From Lycocorax pyrrhopterus obiensis (taxonomy: Eukaryota; Chordata; Aves; Passeriformes; Paradisaeidae), in contig JACSVZ010000006.1 of NCBI GenBank assembly GCA_014706295.1, forward strand, positions 26,532,629 to 26,596,628: a DNA stretch of 64,000 nucleotides. The letters run 5' to 3'. Position numbers and translations under genes: made by a program. Positions 37,481-47,924 of the stretch are shown one piece after another; position 1 is the first letter of the stretch, and each line of letters opens with the position of its first letter. A model generated the notes under the pieces. The model worked only from the letters and a program-made list of their open reading frames with translations, searched no databases and was not told where the DNA came from.

Positions 37481-37690
37481 TTGTGCAAAGGGTCGGCGGT
37501 TCACGGCCTCTTGTCTGGGGCTCCTGGCTCCGCAGAGCTCAGCCTGGAGCTGCACACCGAGCCACGTGCAAGGAATGTATTCCTCAACAGCCATGCTGGC
37601 AATACGGCCATTGGTACAGCCACGCTGGCAGAGGACGCAGCTGGAGGCGTTCCTATGCCAGCGAAGTGGAAGGTCACACTGCAGACCTTG

Positions 37691-37732
37691 GTGGTTTAAA
37701 GGTCTTTTCCAACCTAAACGATTCTATGATCT
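37691..37732 (+). mobile_element. CR1-type 3' tail fragment
   Basis: TTTAAAGGTCTTTTCCAACC followed by TAAACGATTCTATGAT is the 3' end signature of CR1-family elements. Only the last ~40 bases are recognisable. Plus orientation, antisense to the neighbouring genes. Confidence 0.6.
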
Positions 37733-39252
37733 CCCCTTTAGGTAAACACTGCTATGGTGTGGCACATCTACAGGCACACAGAACCTGTGTTTTCTCCCAG
37801 CTTCTCAGCAACGGGACAACGTTAATTGGACAGAACAACATACCAAACAGCCCCCAAAAACCCACCACCCCACCAAAACAAAAACCTACAAAGCAAAACT
37901 ATCCCTCCTGCTAGGACACTGGTACTGGAGGCATCACCAAGGGAGTTTCAACAGGAAAGCAGTATAGAAAGGGTTGCAAGTTTTGCTTTTGAAAAGGTGA
38001 GCAGGCCAAGTGATGCAGTCATCTCTGCTTGCAGCTCTTCAAGAAACTTTAATATTCCTTGAGATTAAAGGTGTTAACTATGCATCCCATACTGAACATA
38101 GCATATAAGACATATTGAACACAGCATTAGCGTGCACCAAATAAACATGACTATTTTTGCCAACTTCCTCATTTCAACCTGACATCACTGTTTCATATGG
38201 GAGTGCATCTGCTAAGGAAATAGAGCAACTACAAGAACACCCAAATATTTAGGAGAAAAACACAAGTATGGGAAGTTTCTTCTTCTTGATTCTTAGAAGA
38301 GAAGACAAATTTGTAAGAATATTTGTAATAGTTTGTCTTACCCCAATCAAAACAATCTATTCTTACAAAAAAAAAAAAAGGTTAAGATACGAGATATACA
38401 ACTGAAAGGAGAATAAAGCAGTAGAGTTAGAAATCAAACAGTCCAGCCTGCAGGTATAAATTAACACACCTGCATTAAACTCATGAGAGGTAGTGGGTAC
38501 TGGACATCCATGTTTTACCTGCTAGGCAAATAGTAGGACGCTCAATTTCACACAGAAGACTGCATGGATAGGGAAGAGAAACCCTGTTTCTTCCTCTGTA
38601 TATGTTGCACTTTTTTTAAATGGCAAGCCTTTTTGCTTTAGAACTACAACTGTCACATAGCTCTCTTTTTTTCTTCTAGATACAGAAATTTGAACAAAGA
38701 ACATAGTCTAGAAAAACATATGCATAGGGAGAAAACAGTGTATTTGTCATGTTGTGGAGTCATCTCATCTTTTGGCAATTTGCACCAACCACATGCAAGG
38801 ACCTAACATATTTAAAGGCATTAAATTTCCATGTCCGTTTCAAACTTCTAAAATATATTTAAGAGGCAATCCTTCATATAACTTACACTTAACTTTACAG
38901 TTAATTCCTAAGCTACTTGGCATTAATGGTTTCCTTGGTTCAGTTCAATTAATGTAATTTCACAGAAAAAAACCAGCCAGGGACAAATCAATGTACAATT
39001 TTGAAAGAAACTATTTCTATATCAGTGCAAACTTGCTGTAGCTATTATTTTGCATACAAAATACTTTAAAATCAAGCCATTTAACCTTTCTATAGCTTTG
39101 GTTTACTGCTTTCTTTAATGTAAAAATGTAAATAGTTTCAATTATCCCGATGCTTTTCTTAGACACACCTAGCTATTCTCTGAGAAATGAAAGAAACGAA
39201 CAACTGTCAGTTTCCGGTAAAGTTTCACTTTTCTTTCAATCACTTAGGTTGC

Positions 39253-39258
39253 ATTTAT
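39253..39258 (-). terminator. possible poly(A) signal of gene C
   Basis: AATAAA on the minus strand, about 380 bases beyond the putative gene C stop. Position is approximate to a base or two. Weak evidence. Confidence 0.22.
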
Positions 39259-39633
39259 TTGCTTTATATTGGGGGCTGGAGATCCTTTTGGAGCAAGTTG
39301 TGGGGCTTTTTCTTTGGAAGGCTACAGATTTCTGGGAATGATTTGAAGGGGGGGTTTTCAGAGTCTGGCTTTGATTATCTAGCATTAATATGAAAAAACC
39401 AGAAATATCTGTCAAAATATATCCATCAGCAGTTGAACATAGAACAACTGGCTGTTCACTGGCTGAATACAGTATTATTCTGTTTAATAAAAAAGCCCCA
39501 AAATTTTTACCATTCATGCATTAAGTTTTAATTGTTCTTATCTTGAGGTCACATTCAAGAATACAATGCTTTCCTGAACTCATTAGGAGTTCCTGAGAAG
39601 ATCAAGGTATTGTCTATCCCACAGCTTCTGCAA

Positions 39634-39777
39634 TCAGTCAGGATAAGGATCTGGGCTTCCTGTTGCTAACCTCTTGCTTGTTCCAAGCCCTGATATAGCG
39701 CGCAAGATCTTCCAAACCTGTGAATTTCTCCCACTGGCAGATTTTTCTTCAAATAAGAACCTGCAGCAGTACATAAC
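39634..39777 (-). CDS. gene C, candidate last coding exon (frame ambiguous)
   Basis: An acceptor (CTTGGATGGAAATGGGTATGGTTCAG) opens a 144-base segment with stops only at its far end. From phase 0 it reads through VWKILRAISGLGTSKRLATG and SPDPYPD to TGA at 39,634. A second frame ends GEIHRFGRSCALYQGLEQAR-G, and a third, from an internal acceptor at 39,733, ends WEKFTGLEDLARYIRAWNKQ and more. All three look protein-like, so I cannot choose. The retained CpG (GCGCGC) supports coding function. Protein unrecognised. Confidence 0.33.
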   Translation of the reverse strand, partial: VMYCCRFLFEEKSASGRNSQVWKILRAISGLGTSKRLATGSPDPYPD

Positions 39778-41812
39778 CTGAACCATACCCATTTCCATCC
39801 AAGTAGAAACAGCAAGAGAAGACATCATTACACAATCCCATAACAAAAGAAGTGGCCAGATTTTTTTTTCTTGTAAAATAAAGTGAATGATGACAACCTT
39901 GATGTTGATATCTCTGTATAAAGCACATTAAAATTAGCAACATTTTAAAACCAAAGGTTCTGTGGAACAGCTACCAGTAAGCCAGAACAACAATGGCAAC
40001 ACTGCTATGAAATTGGATCTCTAAGGAATTGAGATCTGAAAACCTTTACCAAAAGCTTTTTAAGTGCTTTACAGAAAAACTAGAGTTGCCAATTGTTAAT
40101 GCATAGAACAGTCAGAACATAGACAGTAAGTGATAACCAGAGACCAAGCACGCACATATATTTCCAGAATTACTCAAGACAGTGGTTCAACATGTATTTC
40201 TTCAACAAATATTTGGGCTATTTAGTTGATTATTTTTACAGCCATTGTCACTGTTTCTGTTAAGAGTTTCTCTAGCACTACATAAAAGCACATATCTGTA
40301 CAAGAAATTCCTTATGTTTGAATGGCCAACTTTTAAAATCATGTCCAAAGCACAAAAGTCAAATGGCAAGGGAATCTATACTCCACTGTTCAAAATAACC
40401 TTCATTCCAATCCCAAAACTGCATAGAGCACACTTATCTTGCTTCCCTTACCAAGCGTAACCTAACTTTAGTTTTTTGCCTAAAATTTTATACAAGGCAG
40501 GCATATTTAAAATGCAAAAAAAAGAAAGCATCCTTAGTGAGTTCATAGGATAAGCTCCATTTGCAATATCAATGAAAAAGCTCTCAGCACCTACATTAAA
40601 TACAGGTTCTGTTTTGGTTTACTGAGCATTCATCCAGTCTCATCTATTTCAGTTCTTCTCTTCCAAAATTAGCTGGGTTCTTGAAACATGGCCACAGGAA
40701 GTTTAATCTACATGGCAAAATAGAAAGTAGAAACTAATATTCAACCCACTTGAAAAAAAAAAAAAAACCAACCCACTTGGGTGGCTGCATTCACAAGTCC
40801 ATTCATGTGGATTGGCATGCTCAAGTCTCTACTAGTTTAGGCTGTTATAAAGACCATACTACTACAACTCTGAAACACTATATGTATAGTGAAATATATT
40901 TATTACAGGATTTATACTAGCTGTGGAGCAATGGATTTATAAATCTCACATAATATATAGTCCTCCTATATAGAATTTCATAATGTCATCTCTTTCTCAT
41001 AACAAAACCACTATGTCAAAAGAAGGATGTCCCAATAGAGATCAAGATTTATGGATTAATATTTAAATTAGTCAAAGAAGAAATAAGTACTTCATTTTCT
41101 TAAGTTAGATATTTGTTAACCATTTGTACAATGGTAGCTAAATCAAGTGATGAACAAATTATTTCCCACAGAGAGGTGCTGTGAGACTTCAGAAAGTTAC
41201 TCTTAGCTAGAGGTAGTTAAAACTATTGTATCTATCTTCCTAACAGAATATTTTTTTTAAAAAGTTAGATACTATATGTTTGCCCACATATATACTGGGA
41301 CAGAACTTTAAACCTTCTCCCTTCTTAACTATGTCAAAGACAGAAATAATAATCTCTAAAGCATTACAAGATTCCTCAATTGAAAATATCCAAGTTTAGA
41401 TTTTTAAAAAGTAGTATTCCTATTTAAATCATAAATGAAAGACTTCCTTCAGTGTAAAGCAACAGCACACCAGTTCTTCTGCAATACAAATGTCTTTGCC
41501 CCTTCTTTTTAGACACTTGAATGCATTTCCACTTGATAATCTGAACATAACCAGAAAGAATAAATGCTGCTGCCAGAACTACGCAATTTGATTTGAATAG
41601 AAAACAGACTCAATCTTACACTAAATACAGTTGTACTATGGTACTCTGGGCTGAAGCCTTTAACATTCGTGGCTTACAGAAGATTAGCACCTGTATCAAA
41701 GGAAAACAAATTCACTCCTGGTCTGAACAAGATGCTTTCCCCTTACTGGGGACACACAATGATTATATTAAATTCCAAGGCAGGTGGAAAATTAGATACT
41801 TAAGGAACTTAC

Positions 41813-41864
41813 TTATCAGATAGTATATGACTGAGTATGATTTACCATAGTAATACATCACCTG
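41813..41864 (-). CDS. gene C, candidate internal exon with tandem acceptor
   Basis: A strong donor (CTGATAA|GTAAGTTCC) closes an open frame reading VMYYYGKSYSVIYYLI, phase 0 in and phase 1 out. The acceptor is TAGCAG, a NAGNAG pair that could include or skip one glutamine codon. The pyrimidine tract is weak. The phase fits the candidate exon at 46,573-46,609. Confidence 0.23.
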
Positions 41865-42835
41865 CTATTAATTTCAAGCAATACTTCCATGTAAATTTTG
41901 TATCCCTCAAAGAAAGTAAAGTTTTTTCTGTAGCAAGCATAGAATGCTTAGGGATATTGTTTCCATTGAACAAAGCAGGAAGTTTTTTGTTGGGCTTGGG
42001 TTTGTTTTCTAATTAACATACAATTGTCTCCTGTCTTAAGGAAGAGGAAACAAAAATCAGTAACAACTAAAACACCAGATACTGCAGAGGATTCTCCCAG
42101 TAGAATTCCACATGGGCCTATGGGCACCACAGTATTGTAGCTTTAAATACATAAACATTTGCAAAATATCATTCATGTTTAACAGAAAACAAGAAAAGAG
42201 GCAGAGAATTTCCACTTTTAGAATTTCTATAAAGGAAAGAGAATAGATGCAGTTTAGGTTTGGTGAGGTTTTGGTTTCAGGGCTTTGAGCACAGGAGAGG
42301 AAATTTTAACTTTCAGTGTTAGATGTTACATGAAATCTAATTTCCTATTTGGAAAGCTACAACATACTTGGATGAAACAGGGGTCCAACTAAGCTACTAA
42401 ATTAAAGTTCAAAAATGTTTTTAGTAAGAAAGGGAGAAAAAACCCGTAAGTTTGAAACCAAACAATTTTTGATTATTAGCAAATAACTAAACACAGTTGC
42501 TAAAAGCACTGCTAGAATAACTAATTCTTAGTACATCAAAGTTGCTAAGTAAACAAACACATCGAAAGATGAAGAAACTAAATCAAAAAATTGTTGAGCC
42601 ACCCAAGAGAAAATGTCAATTTTTACCGTATATGGAATATTTATGTACTTATGCACAACCATGCAGATTTGCCTGCTAAATATAGTCATATTATCACAGT
42701 AAAGCTTATAAAATTGCAGAGAGGTAAACAAGGTCACCATAAATAAATAAAATTAAAAAAACAGAAGCAATACACAGCACACTAACTTTGCAGCTTCAGA
42801 AGGTGAGTGAATAGACTTTCCTTAAAAGACAGCAG

Positions 42836-42895
42836 TCAAGGTAAAGTTACTGTTCCTACACACAAGCTCCACTGCTCAGGCATTCTGACAATCAC
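42836..42895 (-). CDS. possible alternative last exon of gene C
   Basis: An excellent acceptor (GAGCATTTCTCTTGCCCCCAG) is followed by a frame reading VIVRMPEQWSLCVGTVTLP and TGA. The phase 0 entry would fit after 46,573-46,609. It would make a short alternative C-terminus. It may be a cryptic acceptor only. Confidence 0.15.
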   Translation of the reverse strand: MIVRMPEQWSLCVGTVTLP

Positions 42896-44547
42896 CTGGG
42901 GGCAAGAGAAATGCTCAAAGGGCACTTCCTTGTATTGATAGTTTCACCCAAGTATCATACATTAAGGTGAATATATGGAACAGACAAACATCTTATGAGT
43001 GATAAGTTGTAAAGTACAGACTAAGACAAAAGAATGGTGGCATACTTTTAACTCACACATATCATCAGATTAAAAGGATTATTCTAATTTCTAATGCCAG
43101 AAGAAACATATATGAGATTGGCATGTATTGTAAAAGATTTATGAAAGAATTCCTTATTATGGAAGAGAATTGCTGTATTACACCTCTCTGAAGGAGAGGT
43201 TAAGCCTGTTCCTGTTAGAAGCAAGAAGGAAAAAAATAAGCTGCCTTTGAAGAGCAGAGAGGAAACCACTGAAATTTAAGGACCTGGCTGAACATGATCA
43301 CCAAGGAAGGCAAAAATTCCTTTATCTAAAGAAAAAAAAAAATGATGCTCCAGTCATCTGATGAGAACAGAAAGACTAAAGAAGACCTGAGTGTTTTCTT
43401 CACTTGTGACTTTTAATAATAAAAGACTAGTAATTGTAATAGTGAAAGACAGGAGGATTCTTTTCCAAAAATTTTCAAAGACTGGAATTACTTCCTCCTT
43501 AAGGAAATGTAAAAGAGGTGTCAAGACTGTCATTTTGTTCATGCTAGCTTTCATCACTCACACAGAAGAGCCAATGAAATGTGGTTAAAATTACGAATAG
43601 GAGCTAAGTACACCTGAAAGGGAGAAGGCTCCTTTCCTCACACAACCCTGTTATTCCTTGCTTAACTCTGCTGTATGTTTTAGACTGAATCCTTATATTC
43701 TTTAAGGAGTGGCTCAAATCAAAGCAACAGTTCTGCATCAGAAGTGAGGCTTGCGGCACTTCATTAGACATTTCTGAGCCAGAGCATTGAGGAGGAGCTA
43801 AGGATAGCAGAGACAAGAACTTCATGACCAGTGGTGCACTGTACATGGAAATCGCCCTGGGCCAAACAAGGCAAGATGTATTAAGCCCTGATGGGCAGGG
43901 GCACAAGGGAGGGGAACTCAGAATTTCCACAGGAAAGCTCTGCAGCTATGTAGGAGATATCAGAAGTAGCTGCATCACTTGTGCTTTACCCAAACCTCTG
44001 AAATAAAATGCTTATCATTGTCTTATCTTTGACATACTTGTTTTGTTTAAAGACATACAGTATTTTCATTAGCTACTAGCCAAGGAATAAGCATCTTCCA
44101 GTTCCCTAAAGATTTCTGGTTTCTGTTCCATTATTTATCATAGATTCAAACTGTAATACAGTCTTTAGTGTAACTTGTGCAGTTACCCTATACCTTAATG
44201 TAGAAGTCACTCTTAAATTAAGCCCTTCTCCAAGTGAATTGCTTTCAAGCAAACAGTCGCTGACTGCAAATGAAGAGCACCAGCATCTCCACAACCAATA
44301 TGTAACAGCTATCTGACAAAAAAAAGCATTAAAAATAAGATTTGAAGATATATATGAATACAGATAGCTCTATATATGTGTGTGTACATATATATATTTA
44401 AAGGGCTGTAATACTGCAATATTAAGCAAGAGCAAAATTAGTTAGCATACAGAGTTCTTCACCACCATCTTCCTGCTGATGCATAATGAGACTTCTAAAA
44501 GAAATTCACCACAGGTCTAGCCCCTTTGAAGGCCACATGCATTGCAT

Positions 44548-44571
44548 TTTAGGTGTTAAAAAACACCTAAA
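44548..44571. repeat. 10-bp inverted repeat with AAAA loop
   Basis: TTTAGGTGTT, AAAA and AACACCTAAA form a perfect 10-bp stem in presumed gene C intron. Function unknown; it may be a chance palindrome. Confidence 0.9.
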
Positions 44572-45600
44572 GGTAGTGCCTTGTATATTATGCTCAATAT
44601 GCAAGCAGATTACATTTTAAAAAATGTGGTCAAAAGAAAAATCAATCAAACTAAAATTTATCATTCATTATCAAGATACATAGCTGTTCTTCATGCCAGA
44701 AAGTAAGTTCAAAATGAAAAAGCTTTACAAAATGTTGAAAGCAGAAAATTTATGAATGTCGAATGCCACCTAAAAAGAAAACCCAAACAAACAAAAACAA
44801 AGTCCCCAGAATCCTGAGGAAGGTAAATCCTACGAGACAGGTTCAACAGTTCTTTTCCCCTCTAGTCTGAAAGACGCTTTCCCACTTCACAGATTAAGCA
44901 GCTCTTGTGTGTCCCTATTAGCATTTCCATCTTCTGGGGTTTGTTTGGTAGATGTGCCTCAGATGTTCCACATTATTTGAACAACATGAGGCATCAACTG
45001 TGAGGCATTCTGCAAGTCATTTGTCACTACAATCGGGTACGGTCTACAAAGCTCTTCAGCAGAAACATACCTCTCTAGTCAGGCATCAGAGTGAGAACTA
45101 ACATTCAAATGAAGCAGGAGGCAGGGGGGAAGCCCACAAAAAGCTTTATTAAAAGTCAGTGAAGCCCACTGAGCTATATCTTAATAGAAACTTTGTGATA
45201 AAAAAAGAACTTGAATTTTCTATTTATTTTTCCAATATACACTTTAGAGTTTATATAAACACAACTAATGAAACTGCTGAGCAGGGTAGTGAGTACCAAG
45301 AACTGCTTTAATCCTAAATGTTTATTTAAGAAGAAGAAAAAAGAAAAGAAAGAATAAGATTTTCTTTTAATAAAATACATTTAAAAAAACCTCCACACTT
45401 TTCTCCTCATGATGGTCCTTTATCATAAATTATGCTGGAAAAGAAATTAACCAAACTTAGGTGCTATACTTGCAAAAATGCTTGTCAAGTATTAACAGGC
45501 ACATTAATTATTTTGAATAGTGTTCAGGAATTGCATTTACAGAAATAGGCTTTTCAGCATAACTGGTGCTCCAGACAATTTTACAGAGAAGTCATGTGAG

Positions 45601-45665
45601 CTTTTGAAGACCTGACTGGATAAAGCCCTGAGCACCAAGGCTGATCAGGGAACTGATTCCAGGGA
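45601..45665 (+). mobile_element. degraded CR1-like fragment
   Basis: TTTTGAAGACCTGACTGGAT followed by AAAGCCCTGAGCACCAAGG matches the pattern of the CR1 3' region (TTCAAGACCAGGCTGGAT then GAGCAACCTGG) with many changes. Short and old. Plus orientation. Confidence 0.45.
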
Positions 45666-45701
45666 TTAAATTAGTAACACCAAAGAATGGCAGCTGGCAC
45701 A

Positions 45702-45746
45702 TTTTTCCACCTATATATTATTTTTCCACCTATATATTATTTTTCC
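45702..45746. repeat. 19-base tandem duplication
   Basis: The unit TTTTTCCACCTATATATTA occurs twice without change and a partial third copy (TTTTTCC) follows. A young local duplication in presumed intron. Confidence 0.95.
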
Positions 45747-46572
45747 TTATCACACATTTTTAAATGAAAGCACTTGAGATAAAACTCTCTCTGCATTCTC
45801 CAGCAGGAAAACAGACCCTGAAAGACAACTTCTTACTAAAGTGAAAAACAAAAAACCCCAAACACATGTTTATTGCCCATACAAAACACAGTAGGTTTTT
45901 AATACAGAAAACAATAGATATAAAAAGCTGTGGACCCAGTGCTAAGAATATTTGTTTTAAACCTACTACCTGATTGCTTTTTAAACATCTGGCAGCAAGT
46001 ATAAAAAGCACAATAATTACTGAGAAGTAGTCCAAAAACTGGATCAGCACTGGACAGCCTTGTTCCCAATAAGGAAAAACTACACAACTCAAACTTGAAC
46101 ATTTGATGTTTGCAATTGGAGCACATTTTCTATATAAACATATAGAAATGTAGAAACGTACATAAACACCACAAACTTTTAAAATTAGGTAAAACTGAAG
46201 TTGTCCAAAGCATGATGAGCATCCACAGAACAAAAACTTACAGTAAAAATTTATACGAATGTTCTCAAACCCTCTGCCTCCATTTTTCTGTTTCATTTAA
46301 AAGATTGATTTGAAGTTCCCACTCTAATGTTCAAAGATGTATTTGCCTTCCTTGAGCAATAGCAAGATATGGTGTTCAAGGTAAACTGCTGCAGCAACAA
46401 ATTTATTACACTTTGAGAGAAAGAATACATCAGAACAAAAATAATTATGGTATAAAATTCTAACAAAAACAGTTAAGCAAGCCAGCATGTTATATAACTA
46501 GAAATGAAAATCAGTAACAGAAGCAAACATGGGTATGTGATACACTGGAGATGTTCCAACAGCAGAACTTAC

Positions 46573-46609
46573 CATGCATTCAAATACTATTTTATTGTAT
46601 ACTTCTCCT
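46573..46609 (-). CDS. gene C, candidate internal exon
   Basis: A strong acceptor (TTTTATTTGTTCTATATATTCTATAG) and a strong donor (GCATG|GTAAGTTC) flank 37 bases. The only open frame is phase 2 in, phase 0 out: GEVYNKIVFECM. It cannot be joined straight to 47,672-47,685, because TG plus A makes a stop; an exon between them would be needed, or one is false. The peptide is unrecognised. Confidence 0.25.
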
Positions 46610-47118
46610 CTATAGAATATATAGAACAAATAAAAGAAAGTGAGAGCTATGAGAAAATATTATAGAATATATAATTTTCTAATTATTAATAGCAATTAGT
46701 TAATAATAGAATATAAAATACTCTATTACATTCTATAAAGTACTATAGAATATATAACTAATAAAAATGTTTTGAATACAAAAGTCCACATAGCAAATAG
46801 CATATCAACAACAGCACTTCAATATTTTTGTCCTGTCACACCAATTCTGTTCTCTCTGTTCTTAAAGGCCAAAGGAAAGTATGGTCTATCAGTTTAACTA
46901 CTTGACTATAGAAAAGCAGTGTGTTATATTACTTTTGAAGGACAGTTTAGATGTTGGTTGGATCTATCCACACTCATTTCAGCTCAGAAGTGCTTTAGCG
47001 ACAATAGTTGCCCTGCAGTTGACATCAATGCATATCGATTTCCTACTGGTAAAATCCTTACATGAAAAGCAGCAAAGAAAAGAGTGTCTATGAGGCACTG
47101 ACTTAGGAATTAGAACAC

Positions 47119-47170
47119 TGACTAGAGAACTAGAGGTCCCTTCCAACCCAAACCGCCCCACGAGTCCATG
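47119..47170 (+). mobile_element. CR1-type 3' tail fragment
   Basis: AGGTCCCTTCCAACCCAAAC followed by CGCCCCACGAGTCCATG matches the terminal segment of CR1 elements. Upstream similarity is lost. Plus orientation, antisense to gene C. Confidence 0.62.
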
Positions 47171-47189
47171 ACTGCCTCTGCCAATGCAC

Positions 47190-47310
47190 TGCAGTACCCG
47201 GCGGCACCCACAAGGGGGCAGAGCGCAGACGCCCGCGCGCACTTCCCAAAGGCGGGAGGGCTGTGTTCCCACCAACTCCGATTTGCACGGAGCACTGACG
47301 TTCGTGAAAG
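47190..47310. promoter_or_regulatory. small CpG-rich patch containing a CTCF-like site
   Basis: About 120 bases with several CpGs stand out in AT-rich intron DNA. CCACAAGGGGGCAG at 47,208-47,221 fits the CTCF core consensus closely. The patch directly follows a CR1 tail. It may be an insulator or loop anchor; occupancy cannot be judged from sequence. Confidence 0.55.
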
Positions 47311-47671
47311 AACACTTGAGAGAACTGTTGAACATACAGAAATTACACAAAATAAATACTACAATTCGAGAGTTACTAAACGCACAGAGACCACATCTGC
47401 TTCAGAAGTCCCCAGGCTGCAGGCGACTGGGGGCTATTTGCCCTGTTCCTGACCTCTTCCTTAGACATTCACTTTTGGCCATGATCAGTTACTACCCTGT
47501 ATTAAATCAAATGCTCTTACTGGATTTAACACCGTACAGACAGTCTTGTAGTCAGATAATTGATATGTGAAGTAGCAGCTCAAAATGCGTTGACAGTACA
47601 ATACAGACAAGCAAAACCAGAAAAAGATACATGAAAATCTATTTATGACAGTACTGTGAGAAAGACCTTAC

Positions 47672-47880
47672 CACTTAGAAGCCATTGTTAACCACTGACG
47701 CGGGCTGTTAGCATGTCGCACTCAGGATGAATCCATCAAGACATTTTTCCCCCGAGTACAACGTTGTGCTTCAAGATGTAAGAGTAGACAAAGATGTAAA
47801 CAGCTTTGAGTCGGCTGGTATGCAGCCAAAAACTGGAGAAAGATCTCCAAACACAGTACAGAAAAATGAAGTACAGAACT
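47672..47880 (-). CDS. gene C, candidate start-codon exon (coding part 47,672-47,685)
   Basis: A very strong acceptor (GTTTTTTCTCATTTCTTTTTCAG) opens a 209-base segment ending at the donor TAAGTG|GTAAGGTC. An ATG at 47,685 has an excellent context (TTAACAATGG) and starts M-A-S-K, exiting in phase 2. The rest would be 5' UTR spliced from the CpG island upstream. The UTR contains three short uORFs: ATGTCTTGA, overlapping (TGATG) an ATG of four codons, then an eight-codon uORF (47,704-47,730 area) whose TAA lies two bases before the main ATG. It is also possible that a shorter internal exon starts after GCTAACAG. Product unknown. Confidence 0.42.
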
Positions 47881-47924
47881 CTGAAAAAGAAATGAGAAAA
47901 AACAATCAAACCTTAGACACTTAA
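47727..47924 (+). other. antisense open frame of 65 codons, status unknown
   Basis: On the plus strand, opposite the gene C start exon, a frame begins MNPSRHFSPEYNVVLQDVRV and ends NNQTLDT then TAA. It is rich in charged and polar residues with a coding-like composition, and it contains CpGs. There is a stop just upstream in frame and a possible acceptor (GCGGGCTGTTAG). No family recognised. It may be a by-product of the overlapping UTR. Confidence 0.15.

Larger units (their letters stand above)
36611..39633. other. presumed intergenic DNA between genes C and B
   Basis: Contains LTR-like sequence (36,890-37,480) and a CR1 tail fragment (37,691-37,732). Otherwise it is unique sequence with possible 3' UTR of gene C at the right side. 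No supported coding exon. Confidence 0.4.
39778..47671. other. presumed introns of gene C
   Basis: Mostly unique AT-rich sequence, with a few short candidate exons, a CR1 fragment, a tandem duplication, a small hairpin and a CTCF-like site, all listed separately. The 46,610-46,760 stretch is especially AT-rich, with several near-copies of TATAGAATATATA. Confidence 0.4.

Noticed and set aside
37471..37914. 147-codon plus-strand frame in the LTR/CR1 area
   Set aside because: Runs through LTR-like and CR1 tail sequence. It is not a gene and shows no gag, pol or env resemblance that I can point to.
42795..42815. Plus-strand CAGAAG|GTGAGTGA with acceptor CTAACTTTGCAG nine bases upstream
   Set aside because: It would be a 9-base microexon with no partners.
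45760..46296. 178-codon minus-strand frame
   Set aside because: Cys/Phe/Leu-rich translation of AT-rich sequence, no start context and no splice partners; it looks like chance.
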